A stretch of DNA of 64,000 nucleotides from Pseudomonas sp. 8O (GTDB taxonomy: Bacteria; Pseudomonadota; Gammaproteobacteria; Pseudomonadales; Pseudomonadaceae): positions 62,001 to 126,000 of the forward strand of contig NZ_LR733263.1 in the NCBI RefSeq assembly GCF_902506495.1. The letters are read 5' to 3'. The notes beneath the pieces are model-generated. The model did no database searches. It saw only the letters and a program-made list of their open reading frames with translations, and had not been told where the DNA came from. A program made the position numbers and the translations under genes. Below, in pieces: positions 1-9,181 of this stretch. How positions within the stretch are numbered: position 1 is the stretch's first letter; every line of letters begins with the position of its first letter.

Positions 1-557
1 TGGAGATTCCAGCGATCCTGGTCGGTATCGTCCTGGCCAAGGGCATTTCGCGCGAGACGCACTGGGGCGAACTGGGCCGCGAGATCTTCCTGGGCAAGAG
101 CATCATGCTGCTGCTCGGCGGCCTGGTGATCGGCGCGATCGCCGGCAAGGAGGCGATCAAGCCGCTGGAGCCGCTGTACACCAGCATGTTCAAGCCGGTG
201 CTGGCGTTCTTTCTGCTGGAGATGGGCCTGATCGCCTCCGGCCAGCTCGGTGCGCTGAAGCAGTTCGGTGTGCGCCTGGCGGCCTTCGCCCTGCTGATGC
301 CGCTGCTCGGTGCGTTGATCGGCGCCTTGCTGGCGCGCTTCATGGGCCTGAGCCTGGGTGGCACGGCGATGCTTGCCACGCTCGCGGCCTCGGCGTCCTA
401 TATCGCGGTGCCGGCGGCCATGCGCCTGGCCTTGCCCGAGGCCAACCCATCGCTGTCGCTGACCGCCTCGCTGGGCATCACCTTCCCATTCAATATCCTG
501 ATCGGCATTCCGCTCTACCTGGCGCTGGCCGAACGACTGATCGCCTGGGGGTTCTGA
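1..557 (+). CDS. SbtA-type sodium-dependent bicarbonate transporter, 3' part
   Basis: The window opens inside this reading frame (first full codon at base 3), so only the C-terminal part of about 184 residues is present. It is almost entirely hydrophobic, with about five membrane segments. It contains a conserved Gly/Ala-rich stretch (LATLAASASYIAVPAAMRLA) that resembles the second inverted repeat of the SbtA (DUF897) family. Family members import bicarbonate with sodium across the inner membrane. The next gene starts 1 base after the stop and encodes a small PII-like protein, matching the SbtA-SbtB pairing known from cyanobacteria. A beta-carbonic anhydrase follows in convergent orientation. 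The family call is made by eye from sequence and context. Confidence 0.8.
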   Translation, partial: EIPAILVGIVLAKGISRETHWGELGREIFLGKSIMLLLGGLVIGAIAGKEAIKPLEPLYTSMFKPVLAFFLLEMGLIASGQLGALKQFGVRLAAFALLMPLLGALIGALLARFMGLSLGGTAMLATLAASASYIAVPAAMRLALPEANPSLSLTASLGITFPFNILIGIPLYLALAERLIAWGF

Positions 558-558
558 G

Positions 559-861
559 ATGAACGCACATAGCCGCACCCTGCTCACCGTGATCTGCGAG
601 GCGGCGTTGGAGAAGCGCCTACTGGCCGATCTGGAAGCGCTCGGCGCACCCGGCTGGACCATCTCCGACGCCCGTGGCCGCGGCCACCGTGGCGTGCGCA
701 GCGCCGGCTGGGACACCGAAGGCAACATCCGCCTGGAAATCATCTGCAACCGCGAATTGGCCGAGCGCATCGCCGAGCATCTGCAGGCGCGCTACTACGA
801 CCACTTCGCCATGGTCTGCTACCTGGCGCAGGTGGAAGTGCTGCGTGGGGAGAAGTTCTAA
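559..861 (+). CDS. PII-like (SbtB-like) regulatory protein
   Basis: A 100-residue protein starting 1 base after the transporter stop codon, so the two are almost certainly co-translated. Its pattern is that of a compact ferredoxin-like PII fold: strand (TLLTVICEAALE), helix, a T-loop-like Gly/Arg-rich segment (DARGRGHRGVRSAGWD), strand (NIRLEIICN), helix and a C-terminal strand (YYDHFAMVCYLAQVEVLR). The classic uridylylated T-loop tyrosine of GlnB/GlnK is not evident. SbtB proteins bind adenine nucleotides and gate the bicarbonate transporter, so the inferred role is control of the upstream SbtA-like permease. The specific ligand cannot be read from the sequence. Confidence 0.72.
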   Translation: MNAHSRTLLTVICEAALEKRLLADLEALGAPGWTISDARGRGHRGVRSAGWDTEGNIRLEIICNRELAERIAEHLQARYYDHFAMVCYLAQVEVLRGEKF

Positions 862-913
862 GGCGCATCAGGGGACGGAGCCGCCTGGGCCGTGAAACTC
901 TGGGAGGAGCATC

Positions 914-969
914 GCGGCTAAAGCCCCTCCCACAATACCCACCGTGACCCTGGGAGGGGCTTTAGCCGC
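914..969. repeat. REP-like inverted repeat / bidirectional terminator
   Basis: Two perfect 19-base arms (914-932 and 951-969) separated by an 18-base loop lie between the convergent PII-like and carbonic anhydrase genes. The arm contains the Pseudomonas REP-like core TGGGAGGGGCTTTAGCCGC. A related element lies at 62080-62140. A role as bidirectional terminator or mRNA stabiliser is inferred from position. Confidence 0.75.
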
Positions 970-980
970 GAGCCTGCGTA

Positions 981-1709
981 TCAGCTTTGTGGAAAACGCG
1001 CGCGTGGCGTCGCCATTGGAATCTTGTCGCCGTCGAGCGGCAGGAAGCTGCCCAACTCTGCATCGTAGGCCTTGATCTGGCTGGTTTCGATGTCATACAC
1101 CCAGCCATGGATGAACAGCTGGCCGCGCGCCAGTTTGGCCGCCACCGACGGGTGAGTACACAGGTGGTTGAGCTGCGCCACCACGTTCTCTTCGGTGAGT
1201 ACGCTCAGGGCTTCCTTGTCGTCGCTGCAGTTGCAGTTCTCTGCCACTACGCTGCGCGCCACCTCGGCATGACGTAGCCAGGCTTTTACAGTGGGCATGG
1301 TTTCCAGTGAGGCCGGGTTGAGCACCGCCTTCATCGCGCCGCAGTCGGAGTGGCCGCAGATGACGATGTGTTGCACGCCCAGGGCCATCACCGCGTACTC
1401 GATGGCGGTGGAGACGCCGCCCATCATCTGCCCGTAGGCCGGCACCACGTTACCGACGTTGCGGTTGACGAACAGGTCGCCAGGCGAGCTCTGGGTGATC
1501 AGCTCCGGCACCACGCGCGAGTCGGCGCAGGTGATGAACATGGCGCGTGGGTTCTGGGCGGTGGCGAGCTTCTTGAACAGTTCTTCCTGCTGCGGGAAGA
1601 CCTCGTTGCGAAAGCGCTTGAAGCCATCGACGATGCTGTGCAGCGCCTGCTCGGCGGTTTCGTTGCCCTCGTGGACCTGAAGCGGAATCACCTGATGTTT
1701 GTAAGGCAT
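981..1709 (-). CDS. beta-class carbonic anhydrase
   Basis: A 242-residue cytoplasmic enzyme interconverting CO2 and bicarbonate. The beta-class signatures are intact: CADSRVVPE supplies zinc ligand Cys61 and the Asp63/Arg65 dyad, and GHSDCGAMK supplies His120 and Cys123. The length is usual for the plant/bacterial-type enzyme. It faces the SbtA-like/PII-like pair across a palindromic spacer. That suggests a small bicarbonate-supply locus, although the genes are on opposite strands and are not an operon. The upstream gap of 180 bases to the end of mtlZ should hold its own promoter. A gamma-class carbonic anhydrase is encoded separately at 17301-17849. Confidence 0.93.
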   Translation of the reverse strand: MPYKHQVIPLQVHEGNETAEQALHSIVDGFKRFRNEVFPQQEELFKKLATAQNPRAMFITCADSRVVPELITQSSPGDLFVNRNVGNVVPAYGQMMGGVSTAIEYAVMALGVQHIVICGHSDCGAMKAVLNPASLETMPTVKAWLRHAEVARSVVAENCNCSDDKEALSVLTEENVVAQLNHLCTHPSVAAKLARGQLFIHGWVYDIETSQIKAYDAELGSFLPLDGDKIPMATPRARFPQS

Positions 1710-1889
1710 GCCCTGAACCTCTGGGTTATCTGAAAATACGCTGCTAGAACGACAGTCGCTGCGCTGTGCGAGTCACACACCAAGTGTCGCCTCCAGCGAG
1801 CTGAGCGACAACCGGCGGTTTCGGGCCATTCGCCTTGGCGCACAGGGAGCCTGTGCCGCTGCCAGGTGATGCAGCGAGGGGTGGCTCGG

Positions 1890-2837
1890 TCAGCGCGCGC
1901 TCTGCCGCTCCAGCTCATGCAGGTAGGGCAGGTCGGGGCCGACCCGCGAGCAGGTCAGCGCAGCAGACTCGATGGCCAGGCGCAGCATGTCGTTGATCTG
2001 TTCACGGCTCAGCGTTTCCAGCGCCTCGGGGGTGTCCAGGGCATGGCGGGCCAGGTAACTGAGCAGCGCGGCCTGGAAGGTATCGCCAGCGCCGACGGTG
2101 TCACGGGTGTGCACCTCCACTGCCGGGGCCGACCAGTGCCCGTGGCGGCAGTGGACGCTGGCGCCTTTGCTGCCGTGGGTGAGAAACACCAGTTGGCAGC
2201 GCTGGTTGAGCCAGCTCGCCGCTACCTGCTGCGGGTCGCGCTCGGGGTACAGCAGCTGCAGATCCTCTTCGCTGACCTTGATCAGGTGCGCGTAGCCGGC
2301 GAAGGTCTCGACGCGCTCGCGCCAGTGGGCGATATCAGGCGCTGGACCGAGACGCACGTTCGGGTCGAGGCTGATCAGGCGCTGCCGGTGTTCGCGTTGC
2401 ACCAGCTGCAGCAGCGTGCTGGCCACCGGCTCCACCACCAGAGAGAAGGAGCCGACGTGCAGGCCGCGCACCTGCGCATCCAGTGTCGGCAGGTGCTCGG
2501 TGAGCAGTTGGCGGTCGGCACAGCCTTTGCCACGGAAGGAATACTGCGGTGAGCCGGCAGCGTCCAGGCCGACCATCGCCAGGGTGGTCGGCGCATCGCT
2601 GGCGATCAGGTAGGCATCGCTCACGCCCTCGTCACGCAGCACCTGGCGCAGGCGCTGGCCGAGGCTGTCCGAGGAAATCCCGGTGAACAGCGCCGAGTCG
2701 GCGCCCATCCGGCGCAGGCCCAATGCCACGTTGAACGGCGAGCCACCGGCGATGGCCTTGAAGGCCAGCTCATTGCCACGCCCATCGTCGCTCTGGATGA
2801 ACACATCGAACAGTGCTTCGCCACAGACCAGGTACAT
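1890..2837 (-). CDS. mtlZ: fructokinase MtlZ (PfkB family)
   Basis: A 315-residue PfkB/ribokinase-type sugar kinase that phosphorylates fructose made from mannitol by MtlD. It shows the N-terminal family motif GGSPFNVALGLRRMGA (residues about 31-46) and the C-terminal signature DTVGAGDTFQAALL, with the catalytic Asp in GAGD. It is the last gene of the mannitol operon, 28 bases after mtlY, and has a good ribosome site (GAGGAGA) ahead of the ATG. The gene order matches mtlEFGKDYZ described in P. fluorescens. A short imperfect dyad near 1840-1856 downstream might terminate the operon, but it has no T-tract. Confidence 0.92.
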   Translation of the reverse strand: MYLVCGEALFDVFIQSDDGRGNELAFKAIAGGSPFNVALGLRRMGADSALFTGISSDSLGQRLRQVLRDEGVSDAYLIASDAPTTLAMVGLDAAGSPQYSFRGKGCADRQLLTEHLPTLDAQVRGLHVGSFSLVVEPVASTLLQLVQREHRQRLISLDPNVRLGPAPDIAHWRERVETFAGYAHLIKVSEEDLQLLYPERDPQQVAASWLNQRCQLVFLTHGSKGASVHCRHGHWSAPAVEVHTRDTVGAGDTFQAALLSYLARHALDTPEALETLSREQINDMLRLAIESAALTCSRVGPDLPYLHELERQSAR

Positions 2838-2865
2838 AGGCGTCTCCTCTATCGTCGTGGCGTTC

Positions 2866-4365
2866 TCACGCCGGTATGTTTTCGGCGAGCCGGCGGACCT
2901 GCTCGCGGTAGCGTTGATAGACCATTTCGTACTGCGCCGTGCGCGCTGGGTCTGGCTGCGTTTGCGTGCTGGTATCGAGGTGCACGCAACGCTCGCACAG
3001 CGCGGCCAGCTGCGCCTGGCGATCCGCTCCGGGCGTCAAGCACCAGGCGGCCTGGATTGCGGCGCCCAGTGCGGCGGCTTCGGTGTGCTGCGGGCAGACC
3101 AGTGGCGTGCCCATGATGTCGGCGATCACCTGGCGCCACACCGGGCTCTTCGCCGCGCCGCCGATCAGGCGGATGGTCTGGCTCTGCAGGCCGCTGGCGC
3201 GCAGCAGGTCGAGGCCGTAGCGCAGGCTGAAACTGGTGCCCTCGACCACCGCCCGACACAGATTGGCGCGGGTCAGGTTGTCGCTGTCCATGCCCAGCAG
3301 GCTGGCGCGCGAGCGGGGCAGCGCCGGCACCCGTTCGCCATTGAAGAACGGCAGCATCAGCAGGCCCTCGGCGCCGATGGGTGATTGCCCGACCAGCTCG
3401 CCGAAGGCCTGGATGTCCAGCTCCAGCAATTGCTGGATCAGCCCGGTGGCGCTGGTCAGATTCATGGTGCAGATCAATGGTAGCCAGCCGCCGCTTGATG
3501 AGCAGAAGGTCGCCACCTGTGCATGCGGGCTGACCGTCGGTTGGTCGCTGTAGGCGTAGAGGGTGCCGGAGGTGCCCAGGCTCATGGTGATCGCGCCCGG
3601 GCGAATGTTGCCGGTGCCGATGGCGCCCATCATGTTGTCGCCGCCGCCGCTGGCTACCACGGCATCCGGGTTCAGGCCCAGTTGCCGGGCGATCTGCGGG
3701 CGGAGGCGGCCCACTGGCTGATCCGACTCGATCAGCTCTGGCAGCGCGTTGCAAAGGCGCCCGCTGGGGTCGATGAGATTCAGCAGTTCGGTATCCCAGG
3801 TGCGCGTGCGTACATCGAAATAACCCGTACCGGAGGCGTCGCCGTACTCGCTGCAGGCATGGCCGGTGAGCCAGTGGTTGAGGTAATCGTGCGGCAGCAG
3901 GATATGCGCGATACGAGCAAAGACATCGGGGTGCTGCTCCTGGGTCCAGAGTAGCTTGGACACCGTGTAACCGGGCGCGATGGCCACGCCCAGGCGCTGC
4001 AGCGAACCGGCCTCGCCGCCGAGATGATTGAGCAGGCGCTGGTTCTCCGGGGTCGATTCGGTGTCGCACCAGAGCTTGGCCGGGCGCAGCACCGCGCCCT
4101 GTTCGTCGAGCAACACCAGACCATGCTGCTGGCCGGAGACGCCGATGCCGAGAATCCGCTCGCCGCTGATTCCGGCGGCTGTCAGCGCCTGGCGGGTCGC
4201 CTGCTCGAAGGCATCCAGCCATTGCTGCGGCTGTTGCTCGCGGCGGCCGTAGGCACCGCTCTGCAGGGTATGGCTGGCGCTGCCGGCGCCAAGCACCTGG
4301 CCGCTGCCTGCGTCCAGGACTAGGGCTTTGGTGCCCTGAGTGCCGCAATCGATACCGAGGTACAT
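2866..4365 (-). CDS. mtlY: xylulokinase-like FGGY kinase MtlY
   Basis: A 499-residue FGGY-family carbohydrate kinase. The N-terminal ATPase-fold motif (MYLGIDCGTQGTKALVLD), the GVSGQQHGLVLLD segment (substrate-side Gln-His) and the second nucleotide-binding domain (GGGDNMMGAIGTG, LIGGAAKSPVWRQV) are all present. The best family match is D-xylulokinase, which would phosphorylate the D-xylulose that MtlD makes from D-arabitol. Its start lies only 3 bases after the mtlD stop, so translation is probably coupled. Its place in the operon explains how the same transporter and dehydrogenase serve both mannitol and arabitol. Confidence 0.92.
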   Translation of the reverse strand: MYLGIDCGTQGTKALVLDAGSGQVLGAGSASHTLQSGAYGRREQQPQQWLDAFEQATRQALTAAGISGERILGIGVSGQQHGLVLLDEQGAVLRPAKLWCDTESTPENQRLLNHLGGEAGSLQRLGVAIAPGYTVSKLLWTQEQHPDVFARIAHILLPHDYLNHWLTGHACSEYGDASGTGYFDVRTRTWDTELLNLIDPSGRLCNALPELIESDQPVGRLRPQIARQLGLNPDAVVASGGGDNMMGAIGTGNIRPGAITMSLGTSGTLYAYSDQPTVSPHAQVATFCSSSGGWLPLICTMNLTSATGLIQQLLELDIQAFGELVGQSPIGAEGLLMLPFFNGERVPALPRSRASLLGMDSDNLTRANLCRAVVEGTSFSLRYGLDLLRASGLQSQTIRLIGGAAKSPVWRQVIADIMGTPLVCPQHTEAAALGAAIQAAWCLTPGADRQAQLAALCERCVHLDTSTQTQPDPARTAQYEMVYQRYREQVRRLAENIPA

Positions 4366-4368
4366 GGC

Positions 4369-5844
4369 TCAATCGCCCAGCAGGGTCTGCAGGGTGCGCG
4401 TCACGCCGAGCTTGCGCAGGCTGTCGTAACACAGCTCGAAGGCGGCGGCGAACGCCGCCGACTGCGGGATGACCGTGCCAAAGATCGCCTCGACGCCCAG
4501 TACCCGTTCACACACCTTGTCGTCGTCGGCCACCAGTGCCTGGCAGAACTCGGCGCGCGGATCGGGGATGCGATAGCGCGTGCCGTTCTCGTCGATTCCT
4601 TTCAGGTACAGCGCCCAGGCTGCGACCACCAGCGCCACGCGCTCCAGCGGTCGACCGTCCTCGATCAGGCGGTTGAGGGTGGGCACGATGAACTTGGGAA
4701 ACTTCGACGAGCCATCCGAGCAGACCCGCTCCAGCTGATCGGCGATGGCCTGGTTGGAGAAGCGCTCGATCAGCGTGTCCTTGTAGGTGCTCAGGTCGAT
4801 GCCCGGCACTGGCGCCAGCTGCGGCGTCACGTCGAGGTCCATGAAGGTGCGCACGTACTGGCGCATCAGCGGGTCGTTCATTGCCTCGTGGACGAAGCGA
4901 TAGCCCTTGAGAAAGCCCAGGTAGGTCAGCGCCAGGTGGCTGCCATTGAGCAGCTTGATCTTCATCTCCTCGTAGGGCGTGACATCGTCGGTGAATTGCA
5001 CGCCGACCTCTTCCCAGGCCGGGCGGCCGCTGACGAACTTGTCTTCCAGCACCCATTGCACGAAGGGCTCGCAGACCACCGGCCAGGCGTCATCGACGCC
5101 GTGCTGCTCGGCCAGTTGCTGGCGATGGGCGGCGCTGGTCATCGGCGTGATGCGGTCGACCATGGCGTTGGGAAAGCTCACGTGCTGGTCGATCCAGGTG
5201 GCCAGCTCATGATTGGCCAGGTGGGCGAAGGCCAGCAGCGCCCTGCGCGTGACATCGCCGTTGTGCGGCAGGTTATCGCAGGACATCAGGGTGAAAGCCG
5301 GAATGCCGGCGGCGCGACGTTTGGCCAGGGCGGCGCAGAGAAAACCGAACACGCTTTGTGGCGATTCCGGGTGGCGCAGGTCGTGGGCAATGGCTGGCAG
5401 TTCGGCGAGAAATTCGCCAGTGCTGTCGTCGATGCAGTAACCACCCTCGGTGATGGTCAGCGAGACGATGCGAATCGCCGGGTCGGCCAACTTGTCGATC
5501 AGTGCCTGCGGCGACTCTTCGGCCAGCAGCATGTCGTTGATCGCACCGATCACCCGCACCGGCAGGTTCGGCTCGTCGCCCAGTTCGACCAGGGTGTAGA
5601 GGTAATCCTGGCTGGCCAGGGCATCGCGCATGGCGCGGTCCTCACTGCGCACGCCGACCCCGCAGATACCCCAGTCCAGCGCCAGGCCCTGGTTCATCAG
5701 GGCGTCGGTGTAAACCGCCTGGTGGGCGCGGTGAAAGCCGCCGACGCCGAAATGGGCGATGCCGGTGCGGATCATCTCTGCGGTGTAGCCGGGCAGCGCG
5801 ACGGCGCCGCCAAGCCGGGAAAGCTGCTGGCGATTGAGTTTCAT
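4369..5844 (-). CDS. mtlD: mannitol 2-dehydrogenase MtlD
   Basis: A long-chain polyol dehydrogenase of 491 residues that oxidises D-mannitol to D-fructose (and D-arabitol to D-xylulose) with NAD. The start was set at the ATG giving MKLNRQQ because P. fluorescens MtlD begins the same way and is 493 residues long; an in-frame ATG three codons upstream (5853) is possible. The frame stays open well upstream, but that part overlaps mtlK and is not real. The family nucleotide-binding motif IAHFGVGGFHRAHQA is at residues about 25-39. The catalytic block KIKLLNGSH carries the Lys, Asn and His of this family. It follows mtlK by 26 bases. Confidence 0.94.
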   Translation of the reverse strand: MKLNRQQLSRLGGAVALPGYTAEMIRTGIAHFGVGGFHRAHQAVYTDALMNQGLALDWGICGVGVRSEDRAMRDALASQDYLYTLVELGDEPNLPVRVIGAINDMLLAEESPQALIDKLADPAIRIVSLTITEGGYCIDDSTGEFLAELPAIAHDLRHPESPQSVFGFLCAALAKRRAAGIPAFTLMSCDNLPHNGDVTRRALLAFAHLANHELATWIDQHVSFPNAMVDRITPMTSAAHRQQLAEQHGVDDAWPVVCEPFVQWVLEDKFVSGRPAWEEVGVQFTDDVTPYEEMKIKLLNGSHLALTYLGFLKGYRFVHEAMNDPLMRQYVRTFMDLDVTPQLAPVPGIDLSTYKDTLIERFSNQAIADQLERVCSDGSSKFPKFIVPTLNRLIEDGRPLERVALVVAAWALYLKGIDENGTRYRIPDPRAEFCQALVADDDKVCERVLGVEAIFGTVIPQSAAFAAAFELCYDSLRKLGVTRTLQTLLGD

Positions 5845-5870
5845 CTGGAACATCCCGTGGTGGAGCGGCG

Positions 5871-6974
<1,104 letters not shown>

Positions 6975-7039
6975 AGCGAGCTCCAGTCTTGTTCTTCGAT
7001 TAGTTACAGACGCTGCAATTTTGCTTCGGTCCGACGGGC

Positions 7040-7167
7040 GTAGGAGCCCGGCTTGCCGGAGATCTGCTGGGAACCAGCAGCAAAAACTCCCTCGACCGTG
7101 ACAGCAAAACGGCGTCTATCAGCGCTACTGCCGGTTCCCGGCAGATCGCGAGCAAGCTCGCTCCTAC
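7040..7167. repeat. REP-like dyad between mtlG and mtlK
   Basis: The 228-base spacer between mtlG and mtlK contains a divergent pair of REP-like arms: GTAGGAGCCCGGCTTGCCGG at 7040-7059, and at 7145-7167 an element ending in CGAGCAAGCTCGCTCCTAC. The second arm shares a 21-base string with the REP at 25869-25930. A hairpin here could protect the upstream mtlEFG message or reduce read-through into mtlK. No open reading frame of note lies here. Confidence 0.6.
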
Positions 7168-7202
7168 GGCCTGCGGCCAGAATCAAACACATATCGGCAT
7201 AC

Positions 7203-8036
7203 TCATTTCACGGCGCCGAAGGACAGGCCGCGTACCAGTTGTTTCTGGCTGATCCAGCCGACGATCAGGATGGGCGCGCAGGCCAGGGTCGAGACGGCGG
7301 AGAGCTTGGCCCAGAACAGACCTTCGGGGCTGGAATAGGAGGCCACCAGGGCGGTCAGCGGAGCGGCGGCGGAGCTGGTCAGGTTGAGCGACCAGAACGC
7401 CTCGTTCCAGCACAGGATCAGCGACAGCAACATGGTCGAGGCCAGGCCGCCGCGAGCGATTGGCAGCAGCACGCGGACGATTTCCTGCCAGGTGGTGGCG
7501 CCATCCAGGCGCGCCGCTTCGAGGATGTCCACGGGGATGTCCTTGAAGTAGGTGTACACCATCCACACGATGATCGGCAGGTTGATCAGGGTGTAGATGA
7601 TGATCAGCGCCAGCCGTGAATCGAGCAGGCCGAACTGCTTGGCCAGCAGGTAGATCGGTACCAGCACGCCCACCGGTGGCAGCATCTTGGTCGACAGCAT
7701 CCACAGCAGCGTGCGCTTGGTGTGGCGGGTTTCGAAGAAGGCCATGGAGTAGGCGGCTGGCACGGCCAGGAGCATGCACAGCAGCGTCGCGGATACTGAG
7801 ATCAGCACAGAGTTCCAGGCGAAGGCGAAGTAGTCGCTGCGCTCGTTGATGTGCAGGTAGTTCTCCAGCGTCGGGGTGAAGATGAATTGCGGCGGCGTGG
7901 CGAACGCGTCGATCTCGGTCTTCAGGCTGGTCAGCACCATCCAGAAGATCGGGAAGAAGATCACCGCGGCAATCGCCCAGGCCAGGGCGCCGATGATCAG
8001 GCTCTGCAGGCGACGGGATTGTTTCAGCGTCAGCAT
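7203..8036 (-). CDS. mtlG: mannitol ABC transporter permease MtlG
   Basis: A 277-residue inner-membrane permease of the MalG type with about six membrane segments. The EAA loop that contacts the ATPase is visible (ILEAARLDGATTWQEIVRVLLPI, residues about 175-197). It starts 10 bases after the mtlF stop with a GAGGG ribosome site, so the two permease subunits are co-translated. It pairs with MtlF and MtlK to form the importer fed by MtlE. Confidence 0.94.
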   Translation of the reverse strand: MLTLKQSRRLQSLIIGALAWAIAAVIFFPIFWMVLTSLKTEIDAFATPPQFIFTPTLENYLHINERSDYFAFAWNSVLISVSATLLCMLLAVPAAYSMAFFETRHTKRTLLWMLSTKMLPPVGVLVPIYLLAKQFGLLDSRLALIIIYTLINLPIIVWMVYTYFKDIPVDILEAARLDGATTWQEIVRVLLPIARGGLASTMLLSLILCWNEAFWSLNLTSSAAAPLTALVASYSSPEGLFWAKLSAVSTLACAPILIVGWISQKQLVRGLSFGAVK

Positions 8037-8046
8037 CTCAGGGCCC

Positions 8047-8982
8047 TCACTGCTTGTCGGTCAGGTTCTTGCCGATCATGCGGATTAGCACGATGGCAGC
8101 GATGTTGGCGATCACCACCGCGATCAGCCCGCCGGCCGAAGCCATGCCGACGTCGAACTGCAGCAGCGCCTGGGTGTAGATCAGGTAGGCGAGGTTGGTC
8201 GACTCGTAGCCGGGGCCGCCGCTGGTGGTGGTGTAGATCTCGGCGAACACCGAGAGCAGGAAGATGGTCTCGATCATCACCACCACGGCAATTGGCCGCG
8301 CCAAGTGCGGCAGGGTCAGGTGCCAGAAGATGGCGATGGGGCCGGCGCCGTCCAGGCGCGCGGCTTCTTTCTGCTCCTGATCGAGCGACTGCATGGCGGT
8401 CATCAGGATCAGGATGGCGAACGGCAGCCACTGCCAGGACACGATCATGATGATCGAGAACAGCGGGTGGTGCGCCAGCCAGTCCACCGGTTGGGCCCCG
8501 AAGAACTGCCAGATGGCGGCGAGAATCCCCGATACCGGATGGAAGATCAGATTCTTCCATAGCAGCGCGCTGACCGTGGGCATGATGAAGAACGGCGAGA
8601 TCAGCAGCACCCGCACGATGCCCCGGCCGAAGAACTCACTGGCTTCCAGCAGTGCGGAGATCAGCACGCCGAGCACCACGCTGATCAGCAACACGCTGCC
8701 CACCAGCAGCACGGTATTGCCGGCGCCGGAAAGGAAGGCGGCGTCGGTGACGAAATATTCGAAGTTCTCCAGGCCGACGAAATCGTTCTCGCCGGGGTAC
8801 AGCAGGTTGTAGCGGATCAGCGAGAAATAGACGGTCATGCCCAGCGGCACGATCATCCAGATCAGCAGCAGGGCGACCGAAGGACTGACCAGAAACCAGC
8901 CGGGCGCCAGGCGTCGGGACTTGCGCGCTACCGGCGTGCTGGCCTGCGCGGCGGGGGTGTCGATGGCCGGAGAATTCATCAT
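8047..8982 (-). CDS. mtlF: mannitol ABC transporter permease MtlF
   Basis: A 311-residue MalF-type permease with six predicted membrane spans after a roughly 28-residue cytoplasmic N-terminus. It has an EAA loop (KEAARLDGAGPIAIFWHLTLPH). Two consecutive ATG codons occur at the start; the second (8979) has the better distance from the GGAGG ribosome site and may be the true initiator. It is separated from mtlE by 199 bases of clustered palindromes, much as REP elements separate malE from malF in enterics. Confidence 0.93.
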   Translation of the reverse strand: MMNSPAIDTPAAQASTPVARKSRRLAPGWFLVSPSVALLLIWMIVPLGMTVYFSLIRYNLLYPGENDFVGLENFEYFVTDAAFLSGAGNTVLLVGSVLLISVVLGVLISALLEASEFFGRGIVRVLLISPFFIMPTVSALLWKNLIFHPVSGILAAIWQFFGAQPVDWLAHHPLFSIIMIVSWQWLPFAILILMTAMQSLDQEQKEAARLDGAGPIAIFWHLTLPHLARPIAVVVMIETIFLLSVFAEIYTTTSGGPGYESTNLAYLIYTQALLQFDVGMASAGGLIAVVIANIAAIVLIRMIGKNLTDKQ

Positions 8983-9032
8983 GCCTCCGAGGGCGGGATG
9001 GATGGTGGCGTAACGCGAGTGGCGGCCGGTAG

Positions 9033-9168
9033 GGTGGGCTTCAGCCCACCGTTCTGCTCGTTCCTACGCTCCGCGTTGGAATGCATCCTCGGGCGCTCTG
9101 CGCCCCGTGACACCGAGTCAGCGGACGCGGAGCGTCCTCACATGCGCTCCCACGCAGAGCGTGGGAGC
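9033..9168. repeat. cluster of short palindromes between mtlE and mtlF
   Basis: At least four compact hairpins occur in about 135 bases: GGTGGGCTTCAGCCCACC at 9033-9050, GGGCGC/GCGCCC near 9088-9102, GGACGC/GCGTCC at 9123-9137, and GCTCCCACGC/GCGTGGGAGC at 9146-9168. They follow the mtlE stop on the minus strand. Such structures usually protect the upstream binding-protein message from 3' exonucleases and lower expression of the downstream permease genes; that role is inferred here. Confidence 0.65.
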
Positions 9169-9181
9169 GATCCTGGTGGTG

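Noticed and set aside
1834..1858. Rho-independent terminator of the mtl operon.
   Set aside because: Only a short imperfect dyad (about 7 paired bases) without a T-tract on the minus strand.
2849..4432. Second minus-strand frame over the xylulokinase gene.
   Set aside because: Arg/Pro-rich translation typical of a shifted frame in GC-rich DNA; the FGGY kinase frame has all motifs.
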